A DNA stretch of 64,000 nt from Pilasporangium apinafurcum (taxonomy: Eukaryota > Oomycota > Peronosporomycetes > Pythiales > Pythiaceae). The stretch is from the NCBI GenBank assembly GCA_001600495.1, contig BCKE01000001.1, positions 794,783-858,782 of the forward strand, read 5' to 3'. A program made the position numbers and the translations under genes. How positions within the stretch are numbered: position 1 is the stretch's first letter; each line of letters opens with the position of its first letter. The notes beneath the pieces are model-generated. The model did no database searches and was not told the origin of the DNA. It worked only from the letters and a program-made list of their open reading frames with translations. Shown piece after piece: positions 44,672-57,433 of the stretch.

Positions 44672-46814
44672 ATGGAGTTGAAGCAATTGCATGACCAGTC
44701 GATGGATGCGCGGATTGTCAATGAAACTATCACACCTGAGACAACCGCGGATTTACAAGGAGAAAGAGCAGAAGGAGAAGGTGGCCCACTTGTAACAGAC
44801 GATGATGGGGTGACGGAGCCTATATCAACCGTAGCTGCAGCCGCGCCATCAAGCACTACTGCTAAATTATTCTCACGACTTGAGCTACCGCCTTTATCGA
44901 GCTCTACTACCAGCAACAATCTAATCACACCAATATCGGCAACTGTAGCACAGTTGAAACAACCATCATCTCCGGTTCGAAGTACTGCGAGCAGCAACAG
45001 ACCGTTCTTCTTTCACAAGGTATGTAATTGTGGCATGACCTTCTAATCAGTAATACCTATGTATTCATTGGTTCTATTTCTTTCTTCTGGCTATGAAGCA
45101 AAGCTCGCTATCAAGTATTCACAGCCCACGCTCACGTCATATTCACTCGCGCAAAGTCACACGTGACATCGCTGCATTAGATTTCCTACAAAACATCCCC
45201 ATGCGATCCGAGACAATCGTCCACCAAAACGAGCGGAAAGAAAGTCATGAGACGGAGTCAGAACAACCAAGCGACGACCACAGCCGAACAACCAGGAGCA
45301 AGCAAAACAATGCAGAAGAGGAGGAAACATGGAACGGATCACTTGCTGGCCGCCGATTGCCTGGTATGGACGCTACAATGGTGCGGATTCCATCGCTCTT
45401 CCGCTACCGCATGACGACGAAATACCCAGCGGCATCAGCGGTAGTGCGGCGGTGGGAAGCATCAACTGCACAGCAGGGCGTGCTAGATTCACGGATGTAC
45501 TTTTCCAGTGGATGCGGTTACCCTGTTGCAACGTCCACCGTCATCAAGGTACGGAGTTTTCTGCTTATTCTCTCCTCAAAGCACTTGTTGACTAACCGAC
45601 TATTTGCTTTTTGGTTGTGTCGCAGTACAATGGAAACGAGAAGAGTGCTATTAGGAAGCGACTTACGTCAGTGGGAAATTTAGAGTCCATTAGTTATGAT
45701 TGGCGTGGGAAATCGTATTTTCGACTACTCCATGCTACATGGACTCCATGTGATAAAGACCGTGATAGTGAGGACGCACATCCTGAAGTGGTGCCGTACA
45801 CGCCAAATTATCTTGACGATCCAGAGTTCCGACAGGGACGCCATCGTCATGTCGTGCGCGGGGATAAGAACATTGGCCCCATCGTCAGCAGTATTCTGTT
45901 ATTTGTAAAGCCTAATGACCTGAAAGAGGTGAGAGAGCTGTTGATCTTCAATTGTGTTATTCAGTAGTATACTTATATATCTGATTTTGTATATGTTTCC
46001 CTGTAGGAACTCAACAAGAAATTCCAGGAGAAGCATACGTGGTTGGATGCTGATCTATCGCTTAGTAAAATCCGGAATCTTAAGAGAGAAACGCTTATAT
46101 CCTGTCGGCGACTTGATTTGGAGGTCGCCACAGCTGCAATCGCATGCTTATGCTTCGAAAAACTAGTGCTCAGCCATGTAAGCGTTTAGTACTCTCTGTG
46201 CTTTGCTTCTTACACTAATCTCTAATGAACTATTTGAATTGATATCCCTGCAGTATGTGACTAAATCAAATCGAAAGCTTTACATGTCAGTCTGTCTCCT
46301 GTTGGCAGCAAAGTTCAATGAACCCAAGGCATCAGACGAAATGAAGGATGGCATCAAACGCATATTGGCTGAAATTGATCAGGTTCATTCGATTTCATCA
46401 CGGGAAGTGCTCACTGCAGAATTTACCGTCTATGCGCAGCTTTCCTTTAATTTGCACGTTCCATTGTCGGAAATCCAACCACATTTCACGCGGCTACTCA
46501 CGTTGATTGAGAGCAATCCGCGAAAGTACCTTGACGAAGATGTCTTTCTCTCATATACGACACTAGTTCTGGAAGAACAGAAGCGAAATGAGTTGAAAAA
46601 ATTGCAGGCATTTGATGATGGCGAGACACCTGATGAAGGCACAGATATGGAAGCACTACTCAGTGACGAAGAGGAAGTCGGAGTGGATGCAACCGAAGAC
46701 GAGCTCTCTGCCATGTTTCCATGGAATCGTGTCTCATTTGCGAAATGGTGGAAGCGGAGACGCAGCGATAGTCGAAGACAAGACGCACCCACACCCACAC
46801 CTAAGAGCACTTAG
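44672..46814 (+). CDS. CABLES-like cyclin-box protein
   Basis: Five exons, all phase 0: 44672-45019, 45099-45548, 45626-45928, 46007-46177 and 46254-46814, giving 610 residues. The N-terminal half is disordered and Ser/Thr-rich. The C-terminal part matches the animal CDK5/ABL1 enzyme substrate (CABLES) family: ELNKKFQEKHTWLDADLSLS, KIRNLKRETL, ATAAIACLCFEKLVL, then NRKLYMSVCLLLAAKFNE of the cyclin-like fold and SSREVLTAEFTVYAQLSFNLH. In animals these proteins link CDKs to tyrosine kinases. Here only the fold relationship can be claimed. An acidic segment and a basic tail (KWWKRRRSDSRR) end the protein. Confidence 0.8.
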
Positions 46815-46896
46815 GTAAGTAAATCTCCCTATTCAAAATCGCATATTCAGGTTTTGCCATGGATACGTCAGTATCGTTGATGGTAAATTAACAATT

Positions 46897-49800
46897 TTAC
46901 TCAAACCCTAGCAACACATGCGCCGTGCCTTCACCATACAATTTTACACGCTCGAAAAGCACGTCGATAAGCTCTGCTCGCTTGGACAAGTCATCCAACT
47001 TTAGTCCATACTTAATAGCGGTTTTGCTCTCGTCCACAAATGACTGCATCTCACTCCAGGTGACATATACCGTTTGCTGCTGTTCCGAATCACTGTTAAA
47101 GACTTCCACACGAAACATTTTTTGCTTAGCGATGTGAAATACGGAGACAAAAAAGGAGTAATGACGGATAATGCGGACTCCTTGGTACCATACTGCTTGA
47201 TCGTGCGGTGAAGGTTGTGGACGCTTGTGCGATGCATCGTCACTACTGCCAGAAAACGAAGGGATCACTGACGGAACATGAGGACGAGGTGATGCCACCT
47301 CCATTGCACGGAACTCTCTTTCCAGATAGGAAGATGAAGTCATCATCTCCTGTGGTTTCCACTCATTAACATGTCGTGGCGAAACTGTATTTGTAGAGCA
47401 TCGCTGGCCTGTTTCCCTCTCGAGGTCGCTGACGAAACGCTCTTTGTGGATTGTCCCGCTTGGCTTGGCCCGTGTAGAGGGATCCCGTGGTCGTTCAGGG
47501 CGGATGGGTGCAACAGCATTGCCAGTGGGAGACATCGGCGTTGCCCCTCTCGAGATATTTGTCGGGCTGAAAGCGACGCCGTTCTCCCTAGCGGGTTGAA
47601 TATATCGCTCCTGTTCCAAGGTGTCAATTTTCGCTCGCAGCAGCTTGGATTCCTGTCGCAGCTCGTTTAGCGTCTTCGTCAACGTTCTCTCGAGGTCCTT
47701 GTGCTCGTCTACCAGACGACGGCTGTGCTCTTCACAGAGCATCAACTGACATTTGGTTGTTTGTTGCGCTTCGCGCGTTCTGACAAGCTCCATCTCAAGT
47801 TCCATCAGTTTTGTCTCGTCACCAGTAAAAGCACCTTCGCATGCGACTGCGTTCAAGACGCGGCAGAGTGCAGCAATAGACTGACTGGTCTTCGCTTCGC
47901 GGTCAAGCAACTGCAAATGAGCAAACGACATGAACTCGCGATGAGAAGCAAGCGCATAATCAATGGCACATTGCTGATCATCCGCTTTAGTTGCTTCTTC
48001 TAGCTGCAGCTTCACGAACGGCGGGCGGGTCGGAAAGATCTGGTCTTTGGTAATTTGTTCCAGCGACTGAATGAGGAATTCCTTCAGCGCCTTCAATTCT
48101 TTTACACAGTTTACAACACCTTGGTTAACATCGACTGGAATTTCCAAGCCACGACTAGAGAATGCTGATGTGTTCAGAATGTCTGTTGCCAAGCGAATCG
48201 AGCGGTAGATCATGCTGATCGCGGCTGTGTCTCGCTTCGTAAATTGATCCAACAACAGTGCACGTGTTTGATCTTGACAAAGAGCGGAGCATTCGCGTGT
48301 GCTTTTATCTTCTTCGGCATGCACAAAAGCAAGAAATTCCAGTTGCTTGGCTTGCTTCTCCAAAGCGGCTGCCGTGGCTTGTATGTGGCTTTCCTCGCTT
48401 TGAGCAAGTTGCTCTTTCCCAGATTCTACCAGGGCGGCGAGCTCCCGTGCGTGTCTTTCAGTTACTGTTGCCGCTTCATTCTCATACTGTTGTGTCAGCA
48501 TAGTGAGATCGGAGGCATGCCTCTCAACCGTACGTGAATGTTCATCTTCAAAACTCTTTCGCAAGGATTCGATCTCCAGTGCGTATTTCTGTTTTATCGT
48601 TGATCGTTCTTCGTCAACACACTGAATCGCCTCCTGTATTTGCTGACTGCAATGCTGTTCGATACGCTGACACATGCTTGAAGTAACTTGTGAGTGTTCA
48701 TTCCATTCCATCAGAATCCGTTCCATGGATTCCAACCTGTGTGTAATAGTTGCAATGGATGCTTCTTCGCAATTCACCAGCTGGCGTCGCTCCTCTTCGA
48801 CACGCGCCTCCAATTGCTGCTGCATCTGTTTCGATTGTGCCTTTGCATCCACTAGCATACGATATATACTCATTCGGAACGCATGGTCTTCCAACTCTTC
48901 GGAGGTTTTGATGCTATTCTCTATTAAGAATGACTTCTCGTGCTGCTCTTCTTCCAGCTTTTGCTTTAACTGGTCCCTTGCACTCACATAACGCTCCAAA
49001 ATCTCCAACCGATTCTCAATTTCGATGCCGCTGGACTCCAAGTACGCCTTTTCTTTCGCGAATTCCATTTTCCGCTCCATTTTTTCCTCAATCAACGCGT
49101 TTTGTGCATCAAGAAGCGTCCTATATACGTCCATCCGCGACAAAAACGGACTATTGGTATCAAAACTCAAACCGTTGCTGGTCAAGTAGGATGCCTCAAG
49201 GTCTAATTGTTCTTTCCCCTTCCGAAGTTGATGCTTTAGTTCAATAAGCTCGTGGAACAACTTCAATCGAATAGACTTAATCACAGCTGCATCGACTGGA
49301 ATTTCAATGGTGTCAACCAGTTTATTCTCCAATAGAAATGCAGCTTCCGAGTCGATTTGACATTGGTATTCGCGGCCTTGATCCATAAATTGAGATTTCT
49401 CTGCAAGCAATTGCTCATAGACGTTGACTCGAGAAAAGGCGCCGTTGGCAATTTGGTCCTTATCGACGGACACACCGTGAGAAGCTAAAAATTCTTGCTC
49501 TGCAAGCATCGCAATGTCAGCCTCTTGTTTCACGACTTTAAGCATGTTTTGCGATACATATTGAGCCTCATAAGTGCGTTGCTGTGCTTCACTGAGTGAC
49601 ATTTCTAAATTTCGCTTGTTCTCACAAAGCTGCTCAGCATTATGTAGCAACTGCTCGTAAATCTTGATGCGTGATGGCGGAGATGAGCCAGGTAGCTCAG
49701 AATTACCCATAATCCACATGATGTCACGATCATTTAAGAATTGCTTCTCGTTCGCCAAGTTCACTTGGTCATTTGATTGCTTTTGTTGACTCACTCTGTA

Positions 49801-52800
49801 ATGTTCTAACAACAAATCCAAAGTCTCCAATCTCATTTGTGGCGAAGTTACACCAGAACTAGCGTCGAATATTTGGGCGAACTCGATTAAGAATTTGTCT
49901 TCCCTTGTCTTTTCTTCAACCATATCTAGCTGTCTTTGTTTGAGCGCATCGATCTCATTATTCATGGTAACAGTTGCATTTGCGAGTTTCTCTAACTGCA
50001 TCAGAGATTCCTTCAAGCGCTCTTTGAGTTCATCAATCGATTGCACAGAGTCTGAAAAAGGAAGCATCTCCTTCACCCAAATCACAAACGTGGCGTAGTT
50101 CTCCAGTTTTTGGGGCATTTCTTCCAATTTGGAAATGATGCTACTAATACCACCTACCAGCTGTTCATTTCGTCTGTCGTCTTCATCGGCTACTGGTTCC
50201 GGAGCAATCTCCCAGCTCTTGCAGTTCTGCATTTGAGTTACTGTTTTCAAAATAGCAGTTATCACTTCTGGAAGTTCCACAATGGGATCCTTGAGTCCAA
50301 GTGTTGATTGTGCTTGCGTGACAAGCTCCAGTCGGCCTACAATGTAACTAGCCAATGCTTCAAGATTGGAGACTCTTTCAGAAGGAACGTATTCTTTCAT
50401 GGACTGGACAAAATTGTCATAATCCTGCAAATGTCGTGCTAAAGATTCTATTGACGTAAATACCGACACAGCGGTATGAAGAGAAGTGTTACTGTGTGAG
50501 AGTGAGGACGAAGACACCGTTCCCAATTCATCAGTTATGTGGATACTTTCGGTGGATTCACAACTGTGGAAACCATTGGTTGACTGAGAGAAGCTCAATT
50601 TCTCCGTCAGCCGCATGAGAATTGCCAGGCATTCAAGCAATGACGCCATATCTTGCCGTGGATCATTTAAGTTAAACAATCGTTTCGCCAGCGATAGCAG
50701 CGCGCAATGCTCTCGAATCAGTTGACTAATCTCTGTCCCTAGATCGAGTGGTCCACATTCTCGCTTCCGCATTCCTGATGCCTTTCCGACTAAGTGCGCT
50801 GTTTCCGAGATTATTCGATGATGGTCATTCATCACGAGTGAAATATCAATGAGCGAGTCTGCTAAAAATGTTGTTGGAGCGCTGGCGACTGTGTCCGAAA
50901 AATATTCTTGGCTATTGTCTGCCATCTCCGCTAGCTCTCGTTGCTCCTGTTCAACTTGCGATTCATTTGTAGGAAGTGGAATATCTATTCGAAGATCTTC
51001 AGTCAGCGATACTGTTGGGGTTGACGTTCGTGTAAGTGCACGAAGTGTTGCGAGACTCGCACTGCTACTACTATTACTTGGAGTTTCAGTGCCAACTGCT
51101 GCTTCTTCGTCCAGAATATTCTGAGCAAAGCTCGACAAGAGTCGCAGTTCTTCGACAAAAGCTAGAACAACACCTACTTTGTCGTGTATCGAAGACATCA
51201 ACTCAGCATTGATGTGGCTATCCTCAGGACCATTTGACTGCGTTTTGCGGCTATGTGGGTTACCAAACTGCGGCTGAAACAATTCGAAAGCGTCAAGAAT
51301 TTTCACCAATTCTCGAATCGCTTCCAGAAGATCAGCGGTGGAAACTTCACTGAGACCCATATGAAGTGCATCTGTGCAACTAGCGATGAACTGATTGAAC
51401 GTGCGGACAAAAGACAATATCTCCGTGCTCTTCAGCAGATCCGTTGACGCTGCAGTGGCTGTGTGATCAACTTTTGCAACGGTCTTAGGCTCAGAGAACC
51501 CTTTTCGTAGGCGTTCACATTCTTCGAGCAGAGGTATGAGGTCTTCAAGCTTCTGAATACGGTCGCTTTCGGTGACTTGCCGTGCGAGCGTAAGGGTGCT
51601 GTCAAGCCTAGAAAATACTGCCTCAATGTCTCCGATAGTATTTACGTAATCTCGTTCGGAACTGGATCTTGCGATGCTCATGACGTGTTCTTGCTCATTC
51701 AGAAGTTGAATGATCTCTTTGCTGCGTGCCTGTGGATCACTTGCATTGGTAAGCGCAAGCTTGTCGAAAAGCTCACGGTGATAATCCAGCGCGTTGACAA
51801 TTGCCTCGTTGGCAACTTCATTGCTGTCATTTCCAAGACGAAATAGTTGTTCCAATCGATCCTTCAGTAATGCATAAGCTTGACACACATGAGCAACATT
51901 TTCAGATGCGTTATATGGATGCGCCAATTCCCGACCCTCACCAATTGCGACTATAATACGGTCATAATCTTGCAATATACTGCAAACTTCTTCCACATCG
52001 AGAACAAGATACTCTCTGGATTTAGCGCTGGTAAAATTTGGACGGCAACGCATTGCAAAATAGTGTTTTAAAGATTGAAGCAAATCTTCTTCGTCTTCTA
52101 ACTTAAAATTTTCGATCTTAGCTCGATCAATGTGGTAGACTTCCCACAGATACGTATCCAGTTGTTGGCGAAGCAATGCCACAAACTGTTCATTCGACCA
52201 AGTTTTTTTGCATGATTCAAGCAAGAGATTGAGTTCTACATATGTGAACGAGAAGGTGTTGAAACAATCAAAATAAAGAACCAAAAACTTTCCATCAAAC
52301 ACTCACAGTTTTCCCTTTACCTTTTCGAATGCTCTCAATCGTTGCAGTTTTGGCCATGATCTCTTGTTTGCTGTTGTTCAGTTCGTGCTCCTGGTTCTCG
52401 ATCCGATTATTAAGCAATTCCAATTGCTGCTTCATGTCATATATGCATCTTTCCGAATCATGGAGCTTGCTTTCTCTATCCATGAGTTCTGCTTGGACAA
52501 GGTTAAGATCAGCAGACTGTTGATGGTCTCGAATTCTGGCGCTTTCCATCAAATCTTCGAACTTCTTCGTGTGATCTTCCACGACTTGGAGACGGTCAAG
52601 TTCAGCCTGCATCTGCACATGCTTTACCGTCGCAGCCATCTTCGATTGTGCGTCCTCTGCTAGTGCCAGCTTCTCCTCTTCATGAGAACGAAGTAGCCGT
52701 TCTTGCTCGGACTTAGTAATTGCTAGATGATCTTCATATTCTTTCCTTATGTTGTCGTTTTCGAGTCGTGCAAAAGTAATTTCCTGCAAGAGTTGCTCGT

Positions 52801-55800
52801 GTGTCGCGTGATGGCGCTGAAAGTCTGCCTCATTGTTTGCATGCTGCTCACGTAATCTCGATTCATAATCTCCACGCAGTAAGCCACAAGTTTCCCAGGC
52901 TTCTCGGACCAACTCGAGTTGTTCTTCGACCTGATGTTGCTGAATGTGCTTGAAGCTTCTTATTGGCGAAGCGTACGCATTTGATTTTTCCATCAGCTCT
53001 GCGTTGACTTGGTTCATTGCTTGTGTATGTTCATTGCTCTCTATTTGATGCAGAATCTCTACAAGCGTCGTTTGGACTTGCATATCAACGTGCAGCTGAC
53101 GAAATTCCTCAAAGGCACTGTCTGACTGGTGAAGTTGGATTTTGCAGTCGAGCAACTGTTGTTGAGCTAGAATTAGCTGTCTGGATGTTTCGTCACCTTC
53201 TAGTTGGCTCACTTTCAACTCATTCTTTGCTTCGACGAGCTCTGCTTGCAAATTTTTAATCGCTTGAAGGTTAATGCTTATCTTGGTTTTCTCTTCCGTT
53301 AATTCATTCACAAGTTTTACATTCTCAGCCGCTGTTCGGACCACATCTGCTTGTAATACATCTATATCACGCAATTTCTCCTCATTTTCAAACCAAAGGT
53401 GTATGAGTCGCTGTTCCATTTCCTCTTTGCGCATTTCAAGCAAACAAATATCAGTCCGAGAGGTTTCTTCGTGTCGTTGCAAACTAGTTCGCAAGATTTC
53501 CATGGCGTAATTTTGCTCCTTTAGCGTAGTATCTATACCATCATACTGTTGCAATGTATGCTTCAATGCATCAATCTCACCACTTAATTCCAGATTTGCC
53601 TTTCGGTAGTGTTCAATTTGTTGTTTACTTTCCGACAGTCGTGCTTCAACTCCATCGCGCTGGCGTAAGATTTCCTTAATAGCTGAGAGCTCCAATACCA
53701 GTAGCTGCTTCTCTGACCGCAGCCGTTCATCCTTTTCAGCTGTTGTTTCTTCAAGCAAGCGCTGACAGAGACTACAGACTTCCTCACAACGCATCATCTC
53801 CCTCTCCACCTTCTCGCGAAGATTGTGCACCATAATGTTCAAATTATTTAGTTGAATTTGCAGTCGTTGTTTCTCCGCACATGCAACCTGCTTTTCCTTC
53901 GTAAGGATAAGTATGGTTTGATCCCTTTCTAACAATTGATCATGTGTTGTTTTTGCCTCTTCCACGTTTTGTACTGCTTCCACTTTGAGTAATTCAACCC
54001 GGCGCTGGAGCTCCTCACTTTGTCGCTGCGTTGCTGCCAGTGTTTCTTCCAGTCGTACAATTGTTTGCTGCGCAAAATCATTTTTCTGTTTTAGCTCGCT
54101 TTGCGCGCCATGCAGCCGTCGGATTTCCCCGTTTTTCAATTCCATCTCGCCTTCTGTATGTTCCAGCTGGAGCTTCATGTCCAATTGAATCCGCTTCATC
54201 TCCAGCCTCATGTTCTCCATGTTGAGACGCATGCTTTCAATTTTCAGTTCTGTATTCTCTAGTAATCCCTCCTTTTGATGCATCGACTCTTCTACCATTA
54301 ATAAATGTGCTGATTCCAGTCGCAAAGCAGCCTTTGTGTCTTCCAGCTCCTTCGCTTTGGAGGAAAGGGTTTCTGTTGTCATCTCTAAGATCTCTGTCTT
54401 TGTATTGGCATTCTGAATTGAATCTAATAGTGAATTCCTGAGCTTATCAATTTCTTCGTCTCGACTCTTGATCACAAATGTTAACTCCAGAATCGTGTTG
54501 GCCTTCACTTGGCGATCATCGATCGTCGCATTCAGCTCCTGCCTTAACTCGTCAATTAATTGGTTCCTCTCCATTCGCTCCTGCTCAAGGCAAAGGATGC
54601 GCGCTTCTTGTTCAGAAACTGCCATTTGTTTCCGCTCCAGTGCTTCGCTAGATCGTTCAGAGAGATTGTAAATGTCCTGCTTGAGATGAAACTCAATTGA
54701 CTCGAGATCATCTATCCGAGCTTGCCGAACTTCCAACTCGTCGTCTTTCTCACGCATGGTATCGGCAAACCGTTTCTCATAGTCACGTACAGCAGCCTCT
54801 AACGTCAATATTCTTGATGAATGCACTTCTCGTAATTGCAAAACATAGTTTTCATGATTTTTCGTTGTCTTGTCCAAGTGTTCTCTTGTTGATCGCTTTA
54901 GAATCTCTAGTTCCGTTTCATATTTCAGCTTTAAACCATCTTTTCCCCGATCGCCTTCTTCTTGAAGCATTGCTAACGCTTGTTCATACTTCCGAACCAA
55001 ACCTTCGCGAGTTTCTGTTGCCTCCGCGTTCAATTGTGTGATCTCCAGTGCGTGTTCCTCCGCCATTGAAGCGAGCCTGTTCTCATAAGAAACGATGGTC
55101 TCCGACAGCTTAGATGAAGACTTTTGAAGAAGGTTTGCAACTTCAACCGTGTGTGATTCCCGCAAAGCTGCCACGCTTGTATCCATCGTTGTTTGTACAG
55201 TGTCAATTTGTGCAGTGTAGCTCCGATGCAGTTCAAATATCTGCTGACGATAGTCAGCTTGCATTGCCTCCAATTCATGTTGTAATGCATTCGTTTTAGA
55301 TTGCATGTGAAGCTCTTTACGCATCAGCTGCTCTTCACCTTCCATTTGCAGTCGAGCAATTTCCTGTGAGGCTTGATGGACTAGCCGAAACCGTTCATTC
55401 GCATACTCCTCTTTCAATTGACGTACTTGTTCATCGCTTTGATCTTGAACTCGCTGCATCTTTTGCGTGAATTCATCGGTCAGCCTGGCGATTTCCACAG
55501 ACGAACCTTGTTTAAGCAAAGTAATTTCGGTCGTCAATGTTTCTGTGACTTCCTGCAAAGTTGACCTTGAACTTTGCTGCAGTTGCTGAAACTCCGCCGT
55601 CGACGAGGAGCGTAGCATTTCTAATTCTTCGCTTAGCGCTTTCTGTACTGCCTTAATTTCTGCCTGAGATGATCGTAACAGTTCCATTTTTTCGGCTTCT
55701 GCAGACAACTGCAGCTGTTCAATTTGACGGGAAGTAGATTCCTGAAGTTGCTGGATCTCTTTCTCATAGATTTCCTCCATCGTCTTATATTTGTCTTCAA

Positions 55801-56772
55801 GCTCTGCGAGTTGTTGACGGAAACGAACATCTGCCTCCTGTAATTCTTGTTCATGTGAAACCATCATCTGGCTCTTCTCTATCAGGTGAGAGTCAACCAA
55901 CGCGATCTTGTCTGCCGTACTTTGATTGAACATCTCTTCGAGCTGTTGCAGCCTGTTACGTGTACATTCAGCGATGGCAATAAGCATCACGAAACATGGA
56001 ATTGATTTTGCTTACATTTTTGATTTCTCTTGGTTCTGTTGATCGTGCAGAGACACGATATCAGCCGATATATCGTGCAGAGCGGATCTAGAAACCAGAC
56101 AAGCAAAAAATAAAATCAGTTCAGTGCACTCGCGAAAATCACTCCTAACAAAACTGAAATGCACCTTGTCTTGAGAAATGCTTCCGTGATATGCGGCAGT
56201 TCATTCTGAATGTCATCAACGTGCTGAGCAGCAGCAGCTGAAATCTCAAAGAATTTGTTATTTCCGGCAGAGAGAACCTCAAGATCTACACGATTAACTT
56301 CCTCTGACGCCATGAGGATCTCCTCTATGGATCGCAGTCGAGTGGGCGTCCTCGTGATGCTGTCTGGGTCATCACCTCCACTAGACAATGCGAGAAACGA
56401 TGAAGGACACGATCCTGATGGAGGAGTACGAGGAGTGCACCAAGCAGCTTTGGCGGGTGGTCCGACGTGGTCATCACCATGATAGGTTGGCGAAGTTTCA
56501 GATTGGAAATTCGTGGCTTCAGAAGATAGTGTCGAGTTTCTGCTCGACGGCGGTCGAGGAGTATGATTGGCTCCATATGACACTTGTATTTGCTGATTTC
56601 CTCTTCGATCAATTCTTGGCAAGATGGTTCCGTGTGCTGGTGATGATGCTGGTAGTGATGGCGATCCGGTTTGATTTTTGGCAAGCACAACGGGATGAGC
56701 TTTCGATTTCCGTACATGAATTACTTTTGTCGACTTGGACGGAGGCATTTTAGTTCGAACTGCATCTCCCAT
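46897..56772 (-). CDS. Giant coiled-coil protein (about 3,216 residues)
   Basis: Four exons in phase: 56772-56165, 56087-56016 (72 nt), 55952-52321 and 52235-46897. The short exon joins LKTR/SALHDISADIV and SKM/LQQLEEMF. After a disordered Ser/Pro-rich N-terminus of about 150 residues the protein is mostly coiled coil. From roughly residue 1,960 to 2,460 a unit recurs about seven times with the pattern E-x-x-F/Y-L-x-x-x-G... then R-x-x-(I/V)-Y-x-x-L-L (e.g. AEQEFLASHGVS, SRVNVYEQLL, SRMDVYRTLL). The C-terminus is a small globular-looking region (FRVEVFNSDSEQQQTVYVTW...HVLLGFE). It is probably a centrosomal, basal-body or cytoskeletal scaffold. No motor or kinase domain is present. Confidence 0.82.
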
Positions 56773-56796
56773 GGACGCCAACGTATGTCAATGTAT

Positions 56797-57433
56797 AGCG
56801 GCTTCGCTGCTGAAGGTGTCGCTCAATTGTTTGATGAGGCAACAATCATGACGGAGGTTCGTAAGTTACGAAACGTTCAGTTAGTATTGGTTCAGGCAGC
56901 GAAAAGTCACTATCATTTCTCAATATAGACTCTTGATACAATGCTGCTGATTTCCTTGATCGAGAGTCATCTCACCGCAATCACCCATGTACTATGAGGC
57001 CATAGATTTTCCCCATGACGAACGTCTTCATATGCAGCAGAGAGGGTGTCTTCAAAACATATACATTGAGCTCAATGCGACATGTGTCGTTGGTGAACTC
57101 GAACAGGTACAAGAGCGCTTTGTGCAATTGAATACGACGGCTTATGCATCAATGACTCCATCACACCCAGTTGTCTAGGAGAGTGTCGAGCTGCTGCAGG
57201 AGATGCAGGTCGCCATTGATGCCTTGTTACCTGCTCTCGTCTGCAGCCAAATGCATGCTGCTCAGACTCATCGACCTCTAAGTCATGTAACAACCCCTCG
57301 AGTAAACTTGCTCTTGAAGATGTACCGGGTTGAGGACCTACTCTCCTTGCCGTATTGGGTGACGACGATGGTCGTGATGGTAAATTGGGTCGTACAGCAC
57401 CCGAGCCGAGCAGTATTTTTCTATACGGTGTAG
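56797..57433 (+). CDS. Possible small multi-exon gene, overlapping RCC1 gene 3' end
   Basis: Several adjacent open stretches on the + strand read like coding helices. They are MSMYSGFAAEGVAQLFDEAT near 56,800, TLDTMLLISLIESHLTAITH near 56,930, QRGCLQNIYIELNATCVVG near 57,040 and ESVELLQEMQVAIDALLPAL near 57,180. They can be joined in frame through introns of about 85, 49 and 70 nt. The first donor (GTTCGT) is weak and the 3' end overlaps exons of the opposite-strand RCC1 gene. No family is recognised. Treat as tentative. Confidence 0.3.

Noticed and set aside
57072-57230. Read-through end of the RCC1 gene to 57072
   Set aside because: A phase-0 intron at 57175-57230 gives a short clean terminus. 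Read-through remains possible but has less support.
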